Below, in pieces: positions 35,527 to 44,386 of a stretch of DNA of 64,000 nt. Below the pieces are notes generated by a model. That model was not told the origin of the DNA, ran no database searches, and saw only the letters and a program-made list of their open reading frames with translations. The stretch's first letter is position 1. Every line of letters starts with the position of its first letter. Both the position numbers and the translations under genes were made by a program. Source of the DNA: Candidatus Kapaibacterium sp. (GTDB lineage Bacteria > Bacteroidota > Ignavibacteria > Kapaibacteriales > UBA4661); assembly GCA_025455065.1 (NCBI GenBank), contig JALONG010000019.1:1-64000 (forward strand), in the 5' to 3' direction.

Positions 35527-36429
35527 ATGACCATTACTCATTCGCGCGCACTGCTTCTTTTAGCATTTACGGCGGTATTATGGAGTTCCGGCGGCGTTTT
35601 TATCAAACTTGTTCAATGGGATGCACTTTCGATTGCGGGGGTGCGTAGCGCCATTGCAGCCATTGCCATCGGCTTGGCTACACCGCCCCGCGCCCGTACG
35701 CCGCGAACAATGACGCGATTTGAAATTGGCGCTGCCATTGCGTGTATGCTGACGATGATAATGTTTGTGGCGGCGACAAAACTCACCACTGCGGCTAATG
35801 CTATTTTGCTGCAATACACCGCACCTGTCCACGTGGCACTGTTTGGTTCATGGCTTCTGGGAGAGCGAACAACACGGCTTGATTGGCTGACGATTGGAGT
35901 TGTGTTTGCGGGGATGCTTCTGTTTTTTTTGGGCGGGTTGTCTGCGGAAAATATGCTTGGAAACGGCTTGGCTATTGCAAGTGGGATGAGTTTTGCATGG
36001 TTGGTACTGTTTACTCGGAAAAATATTCAATTTCTCCACGAAAGTCTTGGCGCAAATGCCCCGCAATCAGCATCAGACGGTGTTTTCTGGGGAAATCTTC
36101 TTACGGCAATTATTTGTCTGCCTTTTGCTGTGCAGTCGTTAGCATCAGGTTTTATGCCGCCTTTGACAAGTTGGTTGGGGATTATTCTGCTGGGGGTGTT
36201 TCAGTTGGGATTGTCTTACGCACTGTATTCCCGTATCATTCCTCACGTTTCGGCACTTGAGGCAATTTTGATTCCTGTGGTGGAGCCGCTCTTAAATCCG
36301 ATTTGGGTAGCTATTTTTGCCGGAGAACTTCCTGGATTCTGGTCAGTTGTTGGCGGTGTCATTGTCGTCGGAGCAATAACCATGCGTAGTTTGCTGGTGA
36401 TGAACCATGAGCACAAGCGCATGAAGTAG
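35527..36429 (+). CDS. EamA/DMT-superfamily transporter
   Basis: A 300-aa membrane protein with ten predicted helices made of two EamA repeats (first repeat about residues 8-135, second about 150-285). The start FTAVLWSSGGVFIKLVQWDALSIAG is typical of the drug/metabolite transporter superfamily (RhaT/YdcZ-like), which carries metabolites or amino acids. ATG 35527 is chosen because upstream codons of the long frame read into non-coding A+T-rich sequence. Substrate is not predictable. Codon use returns to the typical host pattern here. Confidence 0.85.
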   Translation: MTITHSRALLLLAFTAVLWSSGGVFIKLVQWDALSIAGVRSAIAAIAIGLATPPRARTPRTMTRFEIGAAIACMLTMIMFVAATKLTTAANAILLQYTAPVHVALFGSWLLGERTTRLDWLTIGVVFAGMLLFFLGGLSAENMLGNGLAIASGMSFAWLVLFTRKNIQFLHESLGANAPQSASDGVFWGNLLTAIICLPFAVQSLASGFMPPLTSWLGIILLGVFQLGLSYALYSRIIPHVSALEAILIPVVEPLLNPIWVAIFAGELPGFWSVVGGVIVVGAITMRSLLVMNHEHKRMK

Positions 36430-36503
36430 GTGGTGAATGATGCAGCATGATTGTACCAATGGAGAATCATGTGCAAAAGCTTGGTTTAATGCGCCTCTGA
36501 ATA

Positions 36504-36704
36504 TTATTGCTCAAACTCGGTATATTTCAAAAATGCGGATACAGCGAGAACCATCACAAACGAGATAATAATTCCCCACATCGCTTGTGAAAGCAACTTT
36601 TTTTCTTGTCCAGCATATTCGGGACGTCCAACGCGGCGGAAGAGCAGAAATGAGCGTGCAACGAGTGTGCCGCCCACAATAGCAACGAAAATAATGGAAA
36701 ACAT
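36504..36704 (-). CDS. Small two-helix membrane protein
   Basis: A 66-aa protein with two hydrophobic segments (residues 1-20 and 42-60) joined by a basic loop RRVGRPEYAGQEKKLL. No family recognised. It lies 48 nt downstream of the TerC-family gene on the same strand and is likely in the same transcript. Confidence 0.55.
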   Translation of the reverse strand: MFSIIFVAIVGGTLVARSFLLFRRVGRPEYAGQEKKLLSQAMWGIIISFVMVLAVSAFLKYTEFEQ

Positions 36705-36752
36705 ATCGCAATGAAATATTAAAGTATAGGTGTCGTGTACCGTCCTGAAATT

Positions 36753-37685
36753 TTACACGCTTTGCTCGGCTTTTTCTTTTTGAGGCCAAATTTTCGAGGC
36801 GACAATAGAACCAATTAAGACGAAAACAACGAATCCAAGCGCCAAACCAATGGGAATTTTGTAAATGTCCATAATCAGCATTTTCACGCCAATAAACGTC
36901 AGAATTATCGAAAGTCCAAATTTCAGATAATGGAACAGATTCATAATTCCTGCAAGGGCGAAGTACAACGAGCGTAAGCCCAAAATAGCGAAGATATTAG
37001 ACGTATAGACAATAAACGGGTCTTGCGTTACGGCAAAGACCGCCGGAATGGAATCCACAGCAAAAAGAATATCCGTTGCTTCGACAATAAGCAGCACGAT
37101 AAACAGCAGTGTTGCTTTGCGCACACCGTCTTCAATCACAAAAAAGTTGCTGCCGTGATATTTGTCGCTCACAGGGAAAAAGCGTCGGAATAATTTCACG
37201 AGGATATTGTCTTCGGGATTAACTTCATCGCCTTTGTCAAATGCCATGCGAACACCGGTAATTACCAAGAACACACCGAAGAGATAAAGAATATAGTGGA
37301 ACTGCGCGATAAGTACCGCTCCCACACCGATAAAGAGCGCTCGCATCACTAATGCACCGATAATGCCCCAAAACAAGACTTTATGCTGGTAATCGGCAGG
37401 AACTTTGAAGTAGGAAAAGACAAGAAGAAAAACGAAGAGATTATCAACGCTAAGAGATTCTTCCAATAAATATCCTGCAAGAAACTCCAATGCAGCGTCG
37501 TGTCCCCGAGTGTACCACACACCCACATTAAAAATGAGCGCAAGACTAATCCACACAGCGCTCCACGTCAGGGCTTCACGCATAGTGACGGTATGCGATT
37601 TCCGATGAAAAACGCCCAAATCAAGCGCCAACATCAGAAAAATAAAAATGTGGAATCCTATCCACCAATATGTTTGTTCGGGCAT
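36753..37685 (-). CDS. TerC/Alx family membrane protein
   Basis: A 310-aa polytopic protein of the TerC family (Alx branch). Conserved parts include the acidic ESLSVDNLFVFLLVFSYF segment, KVLFWGIIGALVMRALFI, ITGVRMAF and the LIVEATDILFAVDSIPAVFAVTQDPFIVYTSNIFAILGLRSLYF block with its intramembrane Asp residues. Members export Mn2+ or confer tellurite resistance. Alx/MntP genes are often controlled by the yybP-ykoY riboswitch, but I see no such structure upstream. Start ATG 37685. A small membrane protein gene follows. Confidence 0.9.
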   Translation of the reverse strand: MPEQTYWWIGFHIFIFLMLALDLGVFHRKSHTVTMREALTWSAVWISLALIFNVGVWYTRGHDAALEFLAGYLLEESLSVDNLFVFLLVFSYFKVPADYQHKVLFWGIIGALVMRALFIGVGAVLIAQFHYILYLFGVFLVITGVRMAFDKGDEVNPEDNILVKLFRRFFPVSDKYHGSNFFVIEDGVRKATLLFIVLLIVEATDILFAVDSIPAVFAVTQDPFIVYTSNIFAILGLRSLYFALAGIMNLFHYLKFGLSIILTFIGVKMLIMDIYKIPIGLALGFVVFVLIGSIVASKIWPQKEKAEQSV

Positions 37686-37919
37686 GGCTGTATCCTTAGA
37701 AGTAAAAAGCCGCTACGAAAAAACGCTGAGAACCGCACCGCCACAGAGTTTCGCGTGATTGTTGCAAACATTTCGCCAAATGCACGAGACGCGAGAGGGG
37801 ACGAATTTCGTGCATATTGTTTCTGAATTATTCCGTAATTTAGTAAAAATCTGTTACCGTGCATGGAAAATCGCACAAACAGAAAAGATTTTGCATTTAA
37901 TTATTATCACCAACCAACT

Positions 37920-38615
37920 ATGGAAGCACATCGCATTCAAGCGCATGAACAATCTACAACAAAAGGGCGCTTTGTTTCAAATAAAGACGAGACGATTCCT
38001 CTGTTCAAGAATCCCGTTCTCGAATATTTTTCCCATATTCACCCCGTAACACCGCTTGTAACCTTTATTCCTGTTGCGGCTGTTACGACCTATTACTCCG
38101 TGCTTGCCGTCGGCACGTTGCTGACACTTGCTCTTTTTGCTGCGGGTGTCCTTTTTTGGACGCTTACCGAGTATGTTTTGCACCGTTGGGTGTTTCATTA
38201 TCACCCGAAATCCGAAATAGGGCAAAAGGTACATTTTCTCGTTCATGGTATTCACCACGATTATCCACGCGATTCAACACGCCTTGTGATGCCTCTGCTG
38301 GTGAGTATTCCGCTTGCAATCTTGTTCTATCTTGCGTTTGCAGGCGCTCTTGGACAATACGCAAACGGGGCGTTTTGCGGATTTATCGTCGGTTATATGG
38401 TGTATGATTCTATCCATTACGCAACTCACCATTTGCCGATGAAAGGCAGAATCGGGCGTTTTCTCAAGACCTACCATATGCGCCACCATTACCAAGACAG
38501 TGATACAGCATACGGTGTAAGCAATCCGCTTTGGGATTACGTTATTGGTACTGTTCCACAATACCTCAAAAATGATGCCAAAAGTGAAGAGTTTAATTCT
38601 AAAGAGAAAGTGTAA
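37920..38615 (+). CDS. Fatty acid hydroxylase / sterol desaturase superfamily protein
   Basis: A 231-aa integral membrane di-iron enzyme. It carries the histidine clusters HRWVFHYH, HGIHHDYPRD, HYATHH and HMRHHYQD, the set seen in fatty acid 2-hydroxylase (FA2H/Scs7) type enzymes, and about four hydrophobic segments. FA2H homologues hydroxylate fatty acids, for instance in sphingolipids, which several Bacteroidota make. The ATG at 37920 is chosen over ATG 37863 because the first 19 codons look non-coding. It is a single gene. Confidence 0.85.
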   Translation: MEAHRIQAHEQSTTKGRFVSNKDETIPLFKNPVLEYFSHIHPVTPLVTFIPVAAVTTYYSVLAVGTLLTLALFAAGVLFWTLTEYVLHRWVFHYHPKSEIGQKVHFLVHGIHHDYPRDSTRLVMPLLVSIPLAILFYLAFAGALGQYANGAFCGFIVGYMVYDSIHYATHHLPMKGRIGRFLKTYHMRHHYQDSDTAYGVSNPLWDYVIGTVPQYLKNDAKSEEFNSKEKV

Positions 38616-38706
38616 GTACAAAACTTGGCAGCATTTGGTTGTTTGATATTTTTAACGGACATTTGTACACAAGATAATTTCTCCTCATTTTTCAATTTTT
38701 CAAGCT

Positions 38707-39228
38707 ATGGCACAGATGAAAGAAACCGTTGTGCAAGTTCTTGCGCCGATTTGCGGCACGGTGAACGTGACAGAACATTGCGGCGAAACGACCTTTATGA
38801 TTGATAAAGGTGATATTTGCGATGCCGTCCGCGAACTCCGTGATAATCCACGCACAAAATTTGAGTTGCTGATTGATATTACGGCGGTGGATTATTTTCG
38901 CCGAAATCATCGCTTTGAAGTCGTGTATGTGCTGTTTTCCTTAGACCACAATGAGCGCATCTGCCTCAAAGTGCCGCTTGAAGAATACGAAGAACCGCAC
39001 TGCCCGACCGTAACGGATGTGTACGAAGCGGCAAATTGGTACGAGCGCGAAACCTACGATATGTACGGCATTATCTTCAACGGGCATCCTGATTTACGCC
39101 GTTTTTATATGCCCGAGGATTTTGTGGCTCCCGAAACAGCAGAACCGCTCTATCCGCTCCGCAAAGACTTCCCACTTATGGGGATTCCCGGTTCATTGCC
39201 GATGCCGGAGAAAAATCCGCAGTATTGA
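38707..39228 (+). CDS. nuoC: NADH-quinone oxidoreductase subunit C
   Basis: The 30-kDa subunit of respiratory complex I, on the cytoplasmic arm. The 173-aa protein has the family core PTVTDVYEAANWYERETYDMYGIIFNGHPDLRRFYMPEDF followed by PLRKDFPL. It stands alone: a terminator follows at 39257 and nuoD or nuoB are not beside it. That differs from the common nuoABCD order and shows split complex I genes, or a paralogue for another complex. The short length excludes a fused NuoCD. Confidence 0.92.
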   Translation: MAQMKETVVQVLAPICGTVNVTEHCGETTFMIDKGDICDAVRELRDNPRTKFELLIDITAVDYFRRNHRFEVVYVLFSLDHNERICLKVPLEEYEEPHCPTVTDVYEAANWYERETYDMYGIIFNGHPDLRRFYMPEDFVAPETAEPLYPLRKDFPLMGIPGSLPMPEKNPQY

Positions 39229-39256
39229 AAAACCTCACTGCATTACAGCTATACAG

Positions 39257-39291
39257 CGCCCTTTCAACCCTGTTTGAAAGGGCGTTTTTTT
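39257..39291 (+). terminator. Rho-independent terminator after nuoC
   Basis: Eleven-bp perfect arms CGCCCTTTCAA (39257-39267) and complement (39274-39284), then seven T (39285-39291). Confidence 0.85.
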
Positions 39292-39488
39292 CGTTATGAT
39301 TTGTGCGCCTAGTAAAGGCTACTTCAAATTCCACACAATATTTCCGTTTTCCGTGTTTTTTCCGTAACTTAGTAGGCTGTACTCTAAAAATGCAGTACAA
39401 CCGTTTTTTGTCTACGCAAAGTCTGTCTGCACAAAGATTGATGAATCGTCTGACTGTCGTTGCTACTCTTGACCATTGTTGCTTCTCT

Positions 39489-40268
39489 ATGGCTCATCGT
39501 AACAGTTTTCGTTTTCCCGTCGTGTTTGTGGTCGTATTTGCCTTTGTTTGGGCATTGCAACCGCATTATGCCTTTGCACAATCTGCAGAGCGCTCTTTTG
39601 CACGGGCAAACGAAACCTACAAAAATGCTGATTACAAGCGGGCTGCGCAGATGTATGAAGACCTTGTAAAAGAGGGAATTGAGGCTGAAGAAGTGTATTT
39701 CAATTTGGGTAATTGTTACTACAAACTTGGAAATATGTCGGCAGCAATTTTGAACTATGAACGCGCACAGCGCCTTGCGCCGACAGATGAAGACATTGAT
39801 TTCAACCTTGAATTAGCCAAAAGCCGCATCACCGATAAAATTGACCCTGCGCCGCAATTTTTCATCATTAAGTGGTGGCGAATGTTTGTTGCGTTAGCTA
39901 CGCCAAGCGCATGGAGTCTGGTTGGTGTTGTCTTTGTTTGGCTGTTTTGTATCGCAGCAGCGCTCTTTTTTATTGCACGCTCACCAACAGTTAAAAAGAC
40001 GTTTTTTGTGCTTGGTATTGTTACGTTGATTTGCGCGACGCTGATGTTCACGTTTGCGTTTCAGCAGCAGCACAAAGCCGTCAGCGCGATTGTTTTTGCC
40101 TCCAGCGTCGTGATTAAAAGCGAGCCGCAAGAGGTTTCAAAAGACCTTTTTGTGTTGCACGAAGGCACGAAAGTAGATGTTCTCGGCACCGACGGCGAAT
40201 GGTGTAAAGTTCGCATTGCCGACGGCAGCGTCGGCTGGATGCGGATTAACACGATTCGCGTGATTTGA
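39489..40268 (+). CDS. BatE-like protein: TPR, membrane segments and SH3 domain
   Basis: A 259-aa exported membrane protein. The start at ATG 39489 (MAHRN) gives a signal sequence ending AFA. Then come TPR repeats (about residues 35-105; FARANETYKNADYKRAAQMYEDLV and VYFNLGNCYYKLGNMSAAILNYERA), two transmembrane helices (about 125-180) and a C-terminal bacterial SH3 domain (VIKSEPQEVSKDLFVLHEGTKVDVLG... WCKVRIADGSVGWMRINTIRVI). This order matches BatE of the Bacteroides aerotolerance operon. The other Bat genes are not next to it. The stop overlaps the start region of the SPFH reading frame. Confidence 0.75.
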   Translation: MAHRNSFRFPVVFVVVFAFVWALQPHYAFAQSAERSFARANETYKNADYKRAAQMYEDLVKEGIEAEEVYFNLGNCYYKLGNMSAAILNYERAQRLAPTDEDIDFNLELAKSRITDKIDPAPQFFIIKWWRMFVALATPSAWSLVGVVFVWLFCIAAALFFIARSPTVKKTFFVLGIVTLICATLMFTFAFQQQHKAVSAIVFASSVVIKSEPQEVSKDLFVLHEGTKVDVLGTDGEWCKVRIADGSVGWMRINTIRVI

Positions 40269-40342
40269 CGGATAGTTTGAAATTATCCTCCAACAATAAC
40301 TCTAAACACTGTTTCCTCAACTATTTCACCGGAGAAGTCCAA

Positions 40343-41248
40343 ATGTTCTTGCTTATTCTTGGCATCATTATCGCGCTTTTGGGACTGGTTCTCGGGAGCT
40401 TTAATCAAAACCTTCGTAAGCTACGATGGGTACTGGTATTGGTCGGTATTGTCGTTGCATTTTTAGGCTCCGGTACAGCAACATTTCGGCAAATTGACGC
40501 AGGACACGTCGGCGTTCAAAAAATCTTCGGGAAAGTGCAAGATAACGTGCTGTACGAAGGTTTGAGTATTGTGAATCCGCTTGCAAGCGTTATCGAAATT
40601 TCCACGCAAACGAAGAATTACACGATGTCCTCCGTAACCGACGAAGGACAAAAACTGGGCGACGACGCAATTCGTGTGCTTGCTGCCGACGGTTTGGAAG
40701 TGACGATTGATATGACTGTTTTGTACCGCGTTCTTCCGCAAGATGCGCCGCGTATTATCCGCGAAATTGGTGAGGATTTTGAGAACAAAATTGTTCGTCC
40801 GCTCACCAGAACACGTGTCCGCGACAACGCCGTCGCCTTTAGTGCTGTTGAGCTGTACTCAACAAAACGCGAGGCATTTCAAACCAACATCAAAACCAGC
40901 ATTGAGAAGGACTTCCGCGATAGGGGCTTAGTCTTGGAACAGCTTTTGGTGCGGAATATCACCTTGCCTGCTTCGGTGAAAGAGAGTATTGAGCGCAAAA
41001 TTACGGCAATTCAAGACGCACAGCGTATGGAGTATGTCCTCGAAAAAGGTAAGCAGGAAGCAGAACTGAAGCGCGTTGAAGCGCGTGGTGTTGCCGATGC
41101 GCAGCAGATTTTAAGTTCTGCTCTGAGCGACAAAGTTCTTCAATACGAAATGATTAAAGCACAGCGTGAGTTAGCAAATTCGCAAAACAGCAAAATTATC
41201 ATCATGGGCGGCGGCAAAGGCGTACCGCTTATGTTGAGTGATAAATAA
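40343..41248 (+). CDS. SPFH/prohibitin family membrane protein
   Basis: A 301-aa protein with two N-terminal hydrophobic segments (about 1-20 and 30-48) and an SPFH/Band 7 domain (GHVGVQKIFGKVQDNVLYEGLSIVNPLASV ... RDRGLVLEQLLVRNITLPASVKESIERK) followed by a coiled coil (AIQDAQRMEYVLEKGKQEAELKRVEARGVADAQQI). Prohibitin-like proteins form large membrane rings and scaffold proteases or lipid microdomains. ATG 40343 is chosen because it begins the hydrophobic segment; the longer frame from 40265 overlaps the previous gene. It is spaced closely with the BatE-like gene. Confidence 0.88.
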   Translation: MFLLILGIIIALLGLVLGSFNQNLRKLRWVLVLVGIVVAFLGSGTATFRQIDAGHVGVQKIFGKVQDNVLYEGLSIVNPLASVIEISTQTKNYTMSSVTDEGQKLGDDAIRVLAADGLEVTIDMTVLYRVLPQDAPRIIREIGEDFENKIVRPLTRTRVRDNAVAFSAVELYSTKREAFQTNIKTSIEKDFRDRGLVLEQLLVRNITLPASVKESIERKITAIQDAQRMEYVLEKGKQEAELKRVEARGVADAQQILSSALSDKVLQYEMIKAQRELANSQNSKIIIMGGGKGVPLMLSDK

Positions 41249-41323
41249 ACCAGGACAATACATTGTTTATCAAAGTTACCAACGTTTCATCAAACCATTT
41301 TTTATCAATTCATTGGAGATTTT

Positions 41324-42016
41324 ATGAGATTTTTCGCGGTCATCGCAGTATGCGTTCTTTTCTGCTCCTGCGATTCGATGTCGCAACAAAAAGCGAAATT
41401 GAAAACAAAGCAAGATTCCGTCAGCTATTCCATTGGTGCGGACATTGGACGCAGCATGAAAAAGCAAGACCTTGAGTTGGATTTGAACGTGATGCTTGCC
41501 GGTATGAAAGACGCTATGGGCGGTAAAATGCAACTTACCGACGAGCAGATGCAAGTCGTTATGCAGTCATTCCAATCGGAAATGATGCAAAAAATGCAAG
41601 CAAAACGTGAAAAAGAATCTGCTGAAAACATTGCTCAAGGCAAAAAATTCTTGGACGAAAACGCTAAAAAAGAAGGCGTGAAGACCACCGCAAGCGGCTT
41701 GCAATACAAAGTTATCAAAGCAAACGAAGGCGGAAAAACTCCGTCCGACACGAACACTGTCCGCGTTCACTATCGCGGTACGCTCATCAATGGCACAGAG
41801 TTTGACAGTTCCATTAAACGCGGTCAGCCGGCAGAATTTCCCGTTAACGGCGTTATTCGCGGGTGGATTGAGGCTTTGAAACTCATGAAAACCGGTGAAA
41901 AATTCCAACTCTTCGTTCCGGGCGACCTCGGTTATGGCGCTCAAGGCGCTCCGCCGAACATTCCGCCACACGCGGTCTTGATTTTTGAAGTGGAATTGCT
42001 GGAAATTGTCAAGTAA
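41324..42016 (+). CDS. FKBP-type peptidyl-prolyl isomerase lipoprotein (FkpA/Mip-like)
   Basis: A 230-aa lipoprotein: signal sequence with lipobox LFCSC (Cys about 17). Then comes the FKBP_N dimerisation helix region (residues about 25-110, KTKQDSVSYSIGADIGRSM) and a C-terminal FKBP domain (about 125-230; VRVHYRGTLINGTEFDSS, FPVNGVIRGWIEALKLMKTGEKFQLFVPGDLGYG, IPPHAVLIFEVELLEI). It folds periplasmic or outer-membrane proteins. The unit ends at a strong terminator, 42042-42088. Confidence 0.92.
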   Translation: MRFFAVIAVCVLFCSCDSMSQQKAKLKTKQDSVSYSIGADIGRSMKKQDLELDLNVMLAGMKDAMGGKMQLTDEQMQVVMQSFQSEMMQKMQAKREKESAENIAQGKKFLDENAKKEGVKTTASGLQYKVIKANEGGKTPSDTNTVRVHYRGTLINGTEFDSSIKRGQPAEFPVNGVIRGWIEALKLMKTGEKFQLFVPGDLGYGAQGAPPNIPPHAVLIFEVELLEIVK

Positions 42017-42041
42017 TTTCGGAACGTTTCTGTATATGTTT

Positions 42042-42088
42042 CCCGCTTTTGTCTTGCTGAATGGAAGAGATAAAAGCGGGATTTTTTT
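42042..42088 (+). terminator. Rho-independent terminator after the FKBP gene
   Basis: Arms CCCGCTTTT (42042-42050) and AAAAGCGGG (42072-42080), loop 21 nt, then A and seven T. Confidence 0.8.
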
Positions 42089-42125
42089 GTGCCTATTGCC
42101 AAAGTACACGATAAAATTTTCTCCC

Positions 42126-42174
42126 TCGTGGCACAAACACTCTTGTTATCCGCAGGAGTGTTTCTGTGCCACGA
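42126..42174. repeat. Palindromic repeat, family A, copy 2
   Basis: TCGTGGCACAAACACTC and, inverted, GAGTGTTTCTGTGCCACGA (arms differ by a 2-nt bulge) with a 13-bp loop. The same core as at 386-465 but with a shorter loop. It lies between the FKBP terminator and hmgA. Confidence 0.7.
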
Positions 42175-42341
42175 AGTATAATTTTGTAGCTGATTAGAAG
42201 GATATTGTCGTGTACATTGACCGAAAATATTTGCGCCGGATGCGCGAAAACGGTAATTTGGGAGTCTTGCGACATTTTGCTGAACTATGTACATTATCAA
42301 ATGTCGTACACGATTTTCTTTACGTTTCAGGAGTGTGGACA

Positions 42342-43697
42342 ATGGTTGCAACAGCACCTGTACATCAAGGAAAAAACGGCACATCTGCCGCAGACATCCG
42401 CTACCAATCGGGTTTTGGGAATGAATTTGCGTCCGAAGCGCTTCCCGGGGCGCTTCCTCAGGGACAGAACTCGCCGCAGCGTGTTCCCTACAATCTTTAT
42501 GCCGAGCAGGTAAGCGGCACGGCGTTTACCATGCCGCGTTCGCAAAACCGCCGCACGTGGCTGTATCGAATCCGTCCGTCGGTTGTGCATACGCCGTTTG
42601 TGCAAATTGACAACGGGCTTATTCGCAGCACACCATTTGACGAAACGCCGACTTCGCCCAATCAACTGCGCTGGAACCCGCTTCCCGCGCCGAAAGCAGG
42701 GACGGACTTTGTAAGCGGCATCGTAACAATGGGCGGGAGCGGCGAGGTAACAACGCACGTCGGCTGCGCGATTCATCTCTACGCCGCAAATACGTCCATG
42801 ACGGACAGGTATTTTTACAATGCCGACGGCGAAATGCTGATTGTTGTGCAAAAAGGGCGGCATTTGTTCAAAACCGAACTCGGCATTTTGGAAGTGCAAC
42901 CGGGCGAAATCTGCGTCATTCCTCGCGGTATCAAGTTTCAAGTGGAAGCGCCGGAGGGTGAAATTCGCGGATATATTTGCGAAAATTTCAGCTCGTCGTT
43001 TCGGTTGCCGGATTTGGGACCAATTGGCGCAAACGGGCTTGCCTACCCGCGTGATTTCCTTTCGCCTGTGGCAGCGTTTGAAGAAAAAGATGGTGATTTC
43101 CGCGTCATTGCAAAGTTTCACGGCAATCTTTGGGAAGCGCATATTGACCACTCGCCGCTTAATGTCGTGGCGTGGCACGGGAATTACACGCCCTACAAAT
43201 ACGATTTGAAGAATTTCCAAACGATAAACACCGTCAGTTTTGACCACCCCGACCCGTCTATTTTCACAGTTTTGACGGCTCCGTCGGAGATTCACGGTAC
43301 GGCAAATATTGACTTCGTGATTTTCCCGCCGCGCTGGATGGTTGCCGAAAATACCTTCCGCCCACCGTGGTTTCATCGGAACTTCATGAACGAGTTTATG
43401 GGCTTGATTTATGGCGTGTATGATGCGAAGGAAGAAGGTTTTGTGCCGGGCGGATGCAGTTTGCATAATTGTATGTCCGGGCATGGACCCGATTCGGCAA
43501 CCTACACCAAAGCCGTCAATGCTGAGTTGAAACCGCATTACATTGATGCCACGCTTGCCTTTATGTTCGAGACGCGCTTTGCGGTGAAGCCGACGAAATT
43601 TGCGCTTGAAACAGGTATGTTGCAACGCGATTATTTTGAGTGCTGGCAAGGCTTGAAATCAACATTTGACCGCACATGGAAACCGGACACGAATTAA
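42342..43697 (+). CDS. hmgA: Homogentisate 1,2-dioxygenase
   Basis: A 451-aa iron enzyme that opens the homogentisate ring to maleylacetoacetate in tyrosine and phenylalanine breakdown. Family blocks: [26 protein letters not shown] at the start, [13 protein letters not shown], and near the end [15 protein letters not shown] (His and Glu iron ligands) and the [15 protein letters not shown] segment (third ligand His region). ATG 42342 precedes the conserved start; upstream codons from 42210 are weak. hpd, fahA and maiA are not nearby. Its 3' end overlaps the DUF4149 gene. Confidence 0.95.
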   Translation: MVATAPVHQGKNGTSAADIRYQSGFGNEFASEALPGALPQGQNSPQRVPYNLYAEQVSGTAFTMPRSQNRRTWLYRIRPSVVHTPFVQIDNGLIRSTPFDETPTSPNQLRWNPLPAPKAGTDFVSGIVTMGGSGEVTTHVGCAIHLYAANTSMTDRYFYNADGEMLIVVQKGRHLFKTELGILEVQPGEICVIPRGIKFQVEAPEGEIRGYICENFSSSFRLPDLGPIGANGLAYPRDFLSPVAAFEEKDGDFRVIAKFHGNLWEAHIDHSPLNVVAWHGNYTPYKYDLKNFQTINTVSFDHPDPSIFTVLTAPSEIHGTANIDFVIFPPRWMVAENTFRPPWFHRNFMNEFMGLIYGVYDAKEEGFVPGGCSLHNCMSGHGPDSATYTKAVNAELKPHYIDATLAFMFETRFAVKPTKFALETGMLQRDYFECWQGLKSTFDRTWKPDTN

Positions 43698-44269
43698 CAT
43701 CGGATATGGAAACAATCACTTCACCACAACCTGAAGAATTGATACGCTACCGCACACTCTTTGCCGCGATGCTCTGCTTTTATGCGGGGCTCATGCTCTG
43801 GGTTGGTGCGGTAGCATTTTTTGGTATCGGCGTAGCGCCTGTGATGTTCAAAGTGTTGCCCTCGAAAGACCTCGCCGGAGCGTTGAACAGCGTGATTTTG
43901 CACCGCTTGAACGTGGTGGAATTAGTCGGCGCAACACTCACAGGAGTAGCATTTGCGCTACTTTTCCCACTCAAAGCCGACAAACAGTACCGCATAGCAC
44001 TTGCACTGTTGGTTACAATGGTCGTGCTTTGGGCTGCCTACGCGCTCGGATTGACGGCAGAAATGAAGAGTTTGCGCCGCGCTATTAACAGCTTCGACAC
44101 GCCCGATACGGCTTCACTGCCGCTTGTGGAGCGCTTTCGCGGGCTTCATCATTGGTATTCGCGCTTAGTAAGCGCGAATTTGCTTGTGGGGCTGGGGCTG
44201 TTTGTTTGGCAGACACGGTTTTTTCTTCATTTAATCCGTGGAATTGTCTCCACGAATCACACGAATTGA
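43676..44269 (+). CDS. DUF4149 (TMEM205-like) membrane protein
   Basis: A 197-aa protein with four hydrophobic segments; [42 protein letters not shown] matches DUF4149, whose role is unknown. The start at ATG 43676 overlaps hmgA by 22 nt, suggesting translational coupling (ATG 43706 is an alternative). The last eight codons (about IVSTNHTN) and the stop lie inside the left arm of a family C palindromic repeat, which seems to have replaced the original C-terminus. Confidence 0.75.
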   Translation: METGHELTSDMETITSPQPEELIRYRTLFAAMLCFYAGLMLWVGAVAFFGIGVAPVMFKVLPSKDLAGALNSVILHRLNVVELVGATLTGVAFALLFPLKADKQYRIALALLVTMVVLWAAYALGLTAEMKSLRRAINSFDTPDTASLPLVERFRGLHHWYSRLVSANLLVGLGLFVWQTRFFLHLIRGIVSTNHTN

Positions 44270-44355
44270 CACGAATCTTACTTTTGACGAGAAAGAATCA
44301 ACAATCTTGTGAATGTCCTGACTTGTGAGGATTCGTGCGATTCAGGGACAATTCA
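44239..44355. repeat. Palindromic repeat, family C, copy 2
   Basis: GGAATTGTCTCCACGAATCA, CACGAATTGACACGAATC and, inverted, GATTCGTGCGATTCAGGGAC and AATTC. It is about 117 bp with a loop longer than copy 1. The left arm supplies the stop codon of the preceding CDS. Confidence 0.72.
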
Positions 44356-44386
44356 CTCCTCTTCTCCCCGACGCATCTCCCCCACT

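Noticed and set aside
37686-37919. yybP-ykoY (Mn2+) riboswitch upstream of the TerC-family gene
   Set aside because: I read the minus strand of this gap and found no match to the conserved riboswitch core.
42327-43649. 440-codon minus-strand ORF opposite homogentisate dioxygenase
   Set aside because: It is a shadow of the strongly supported hmgA reading frame; its translation shows no domain.
44309-44386. Upstream start for lnt at 44309
   Set aside because: The added codons fall in the family C repeat; the conserved membrane segment begins after ATG 44387.
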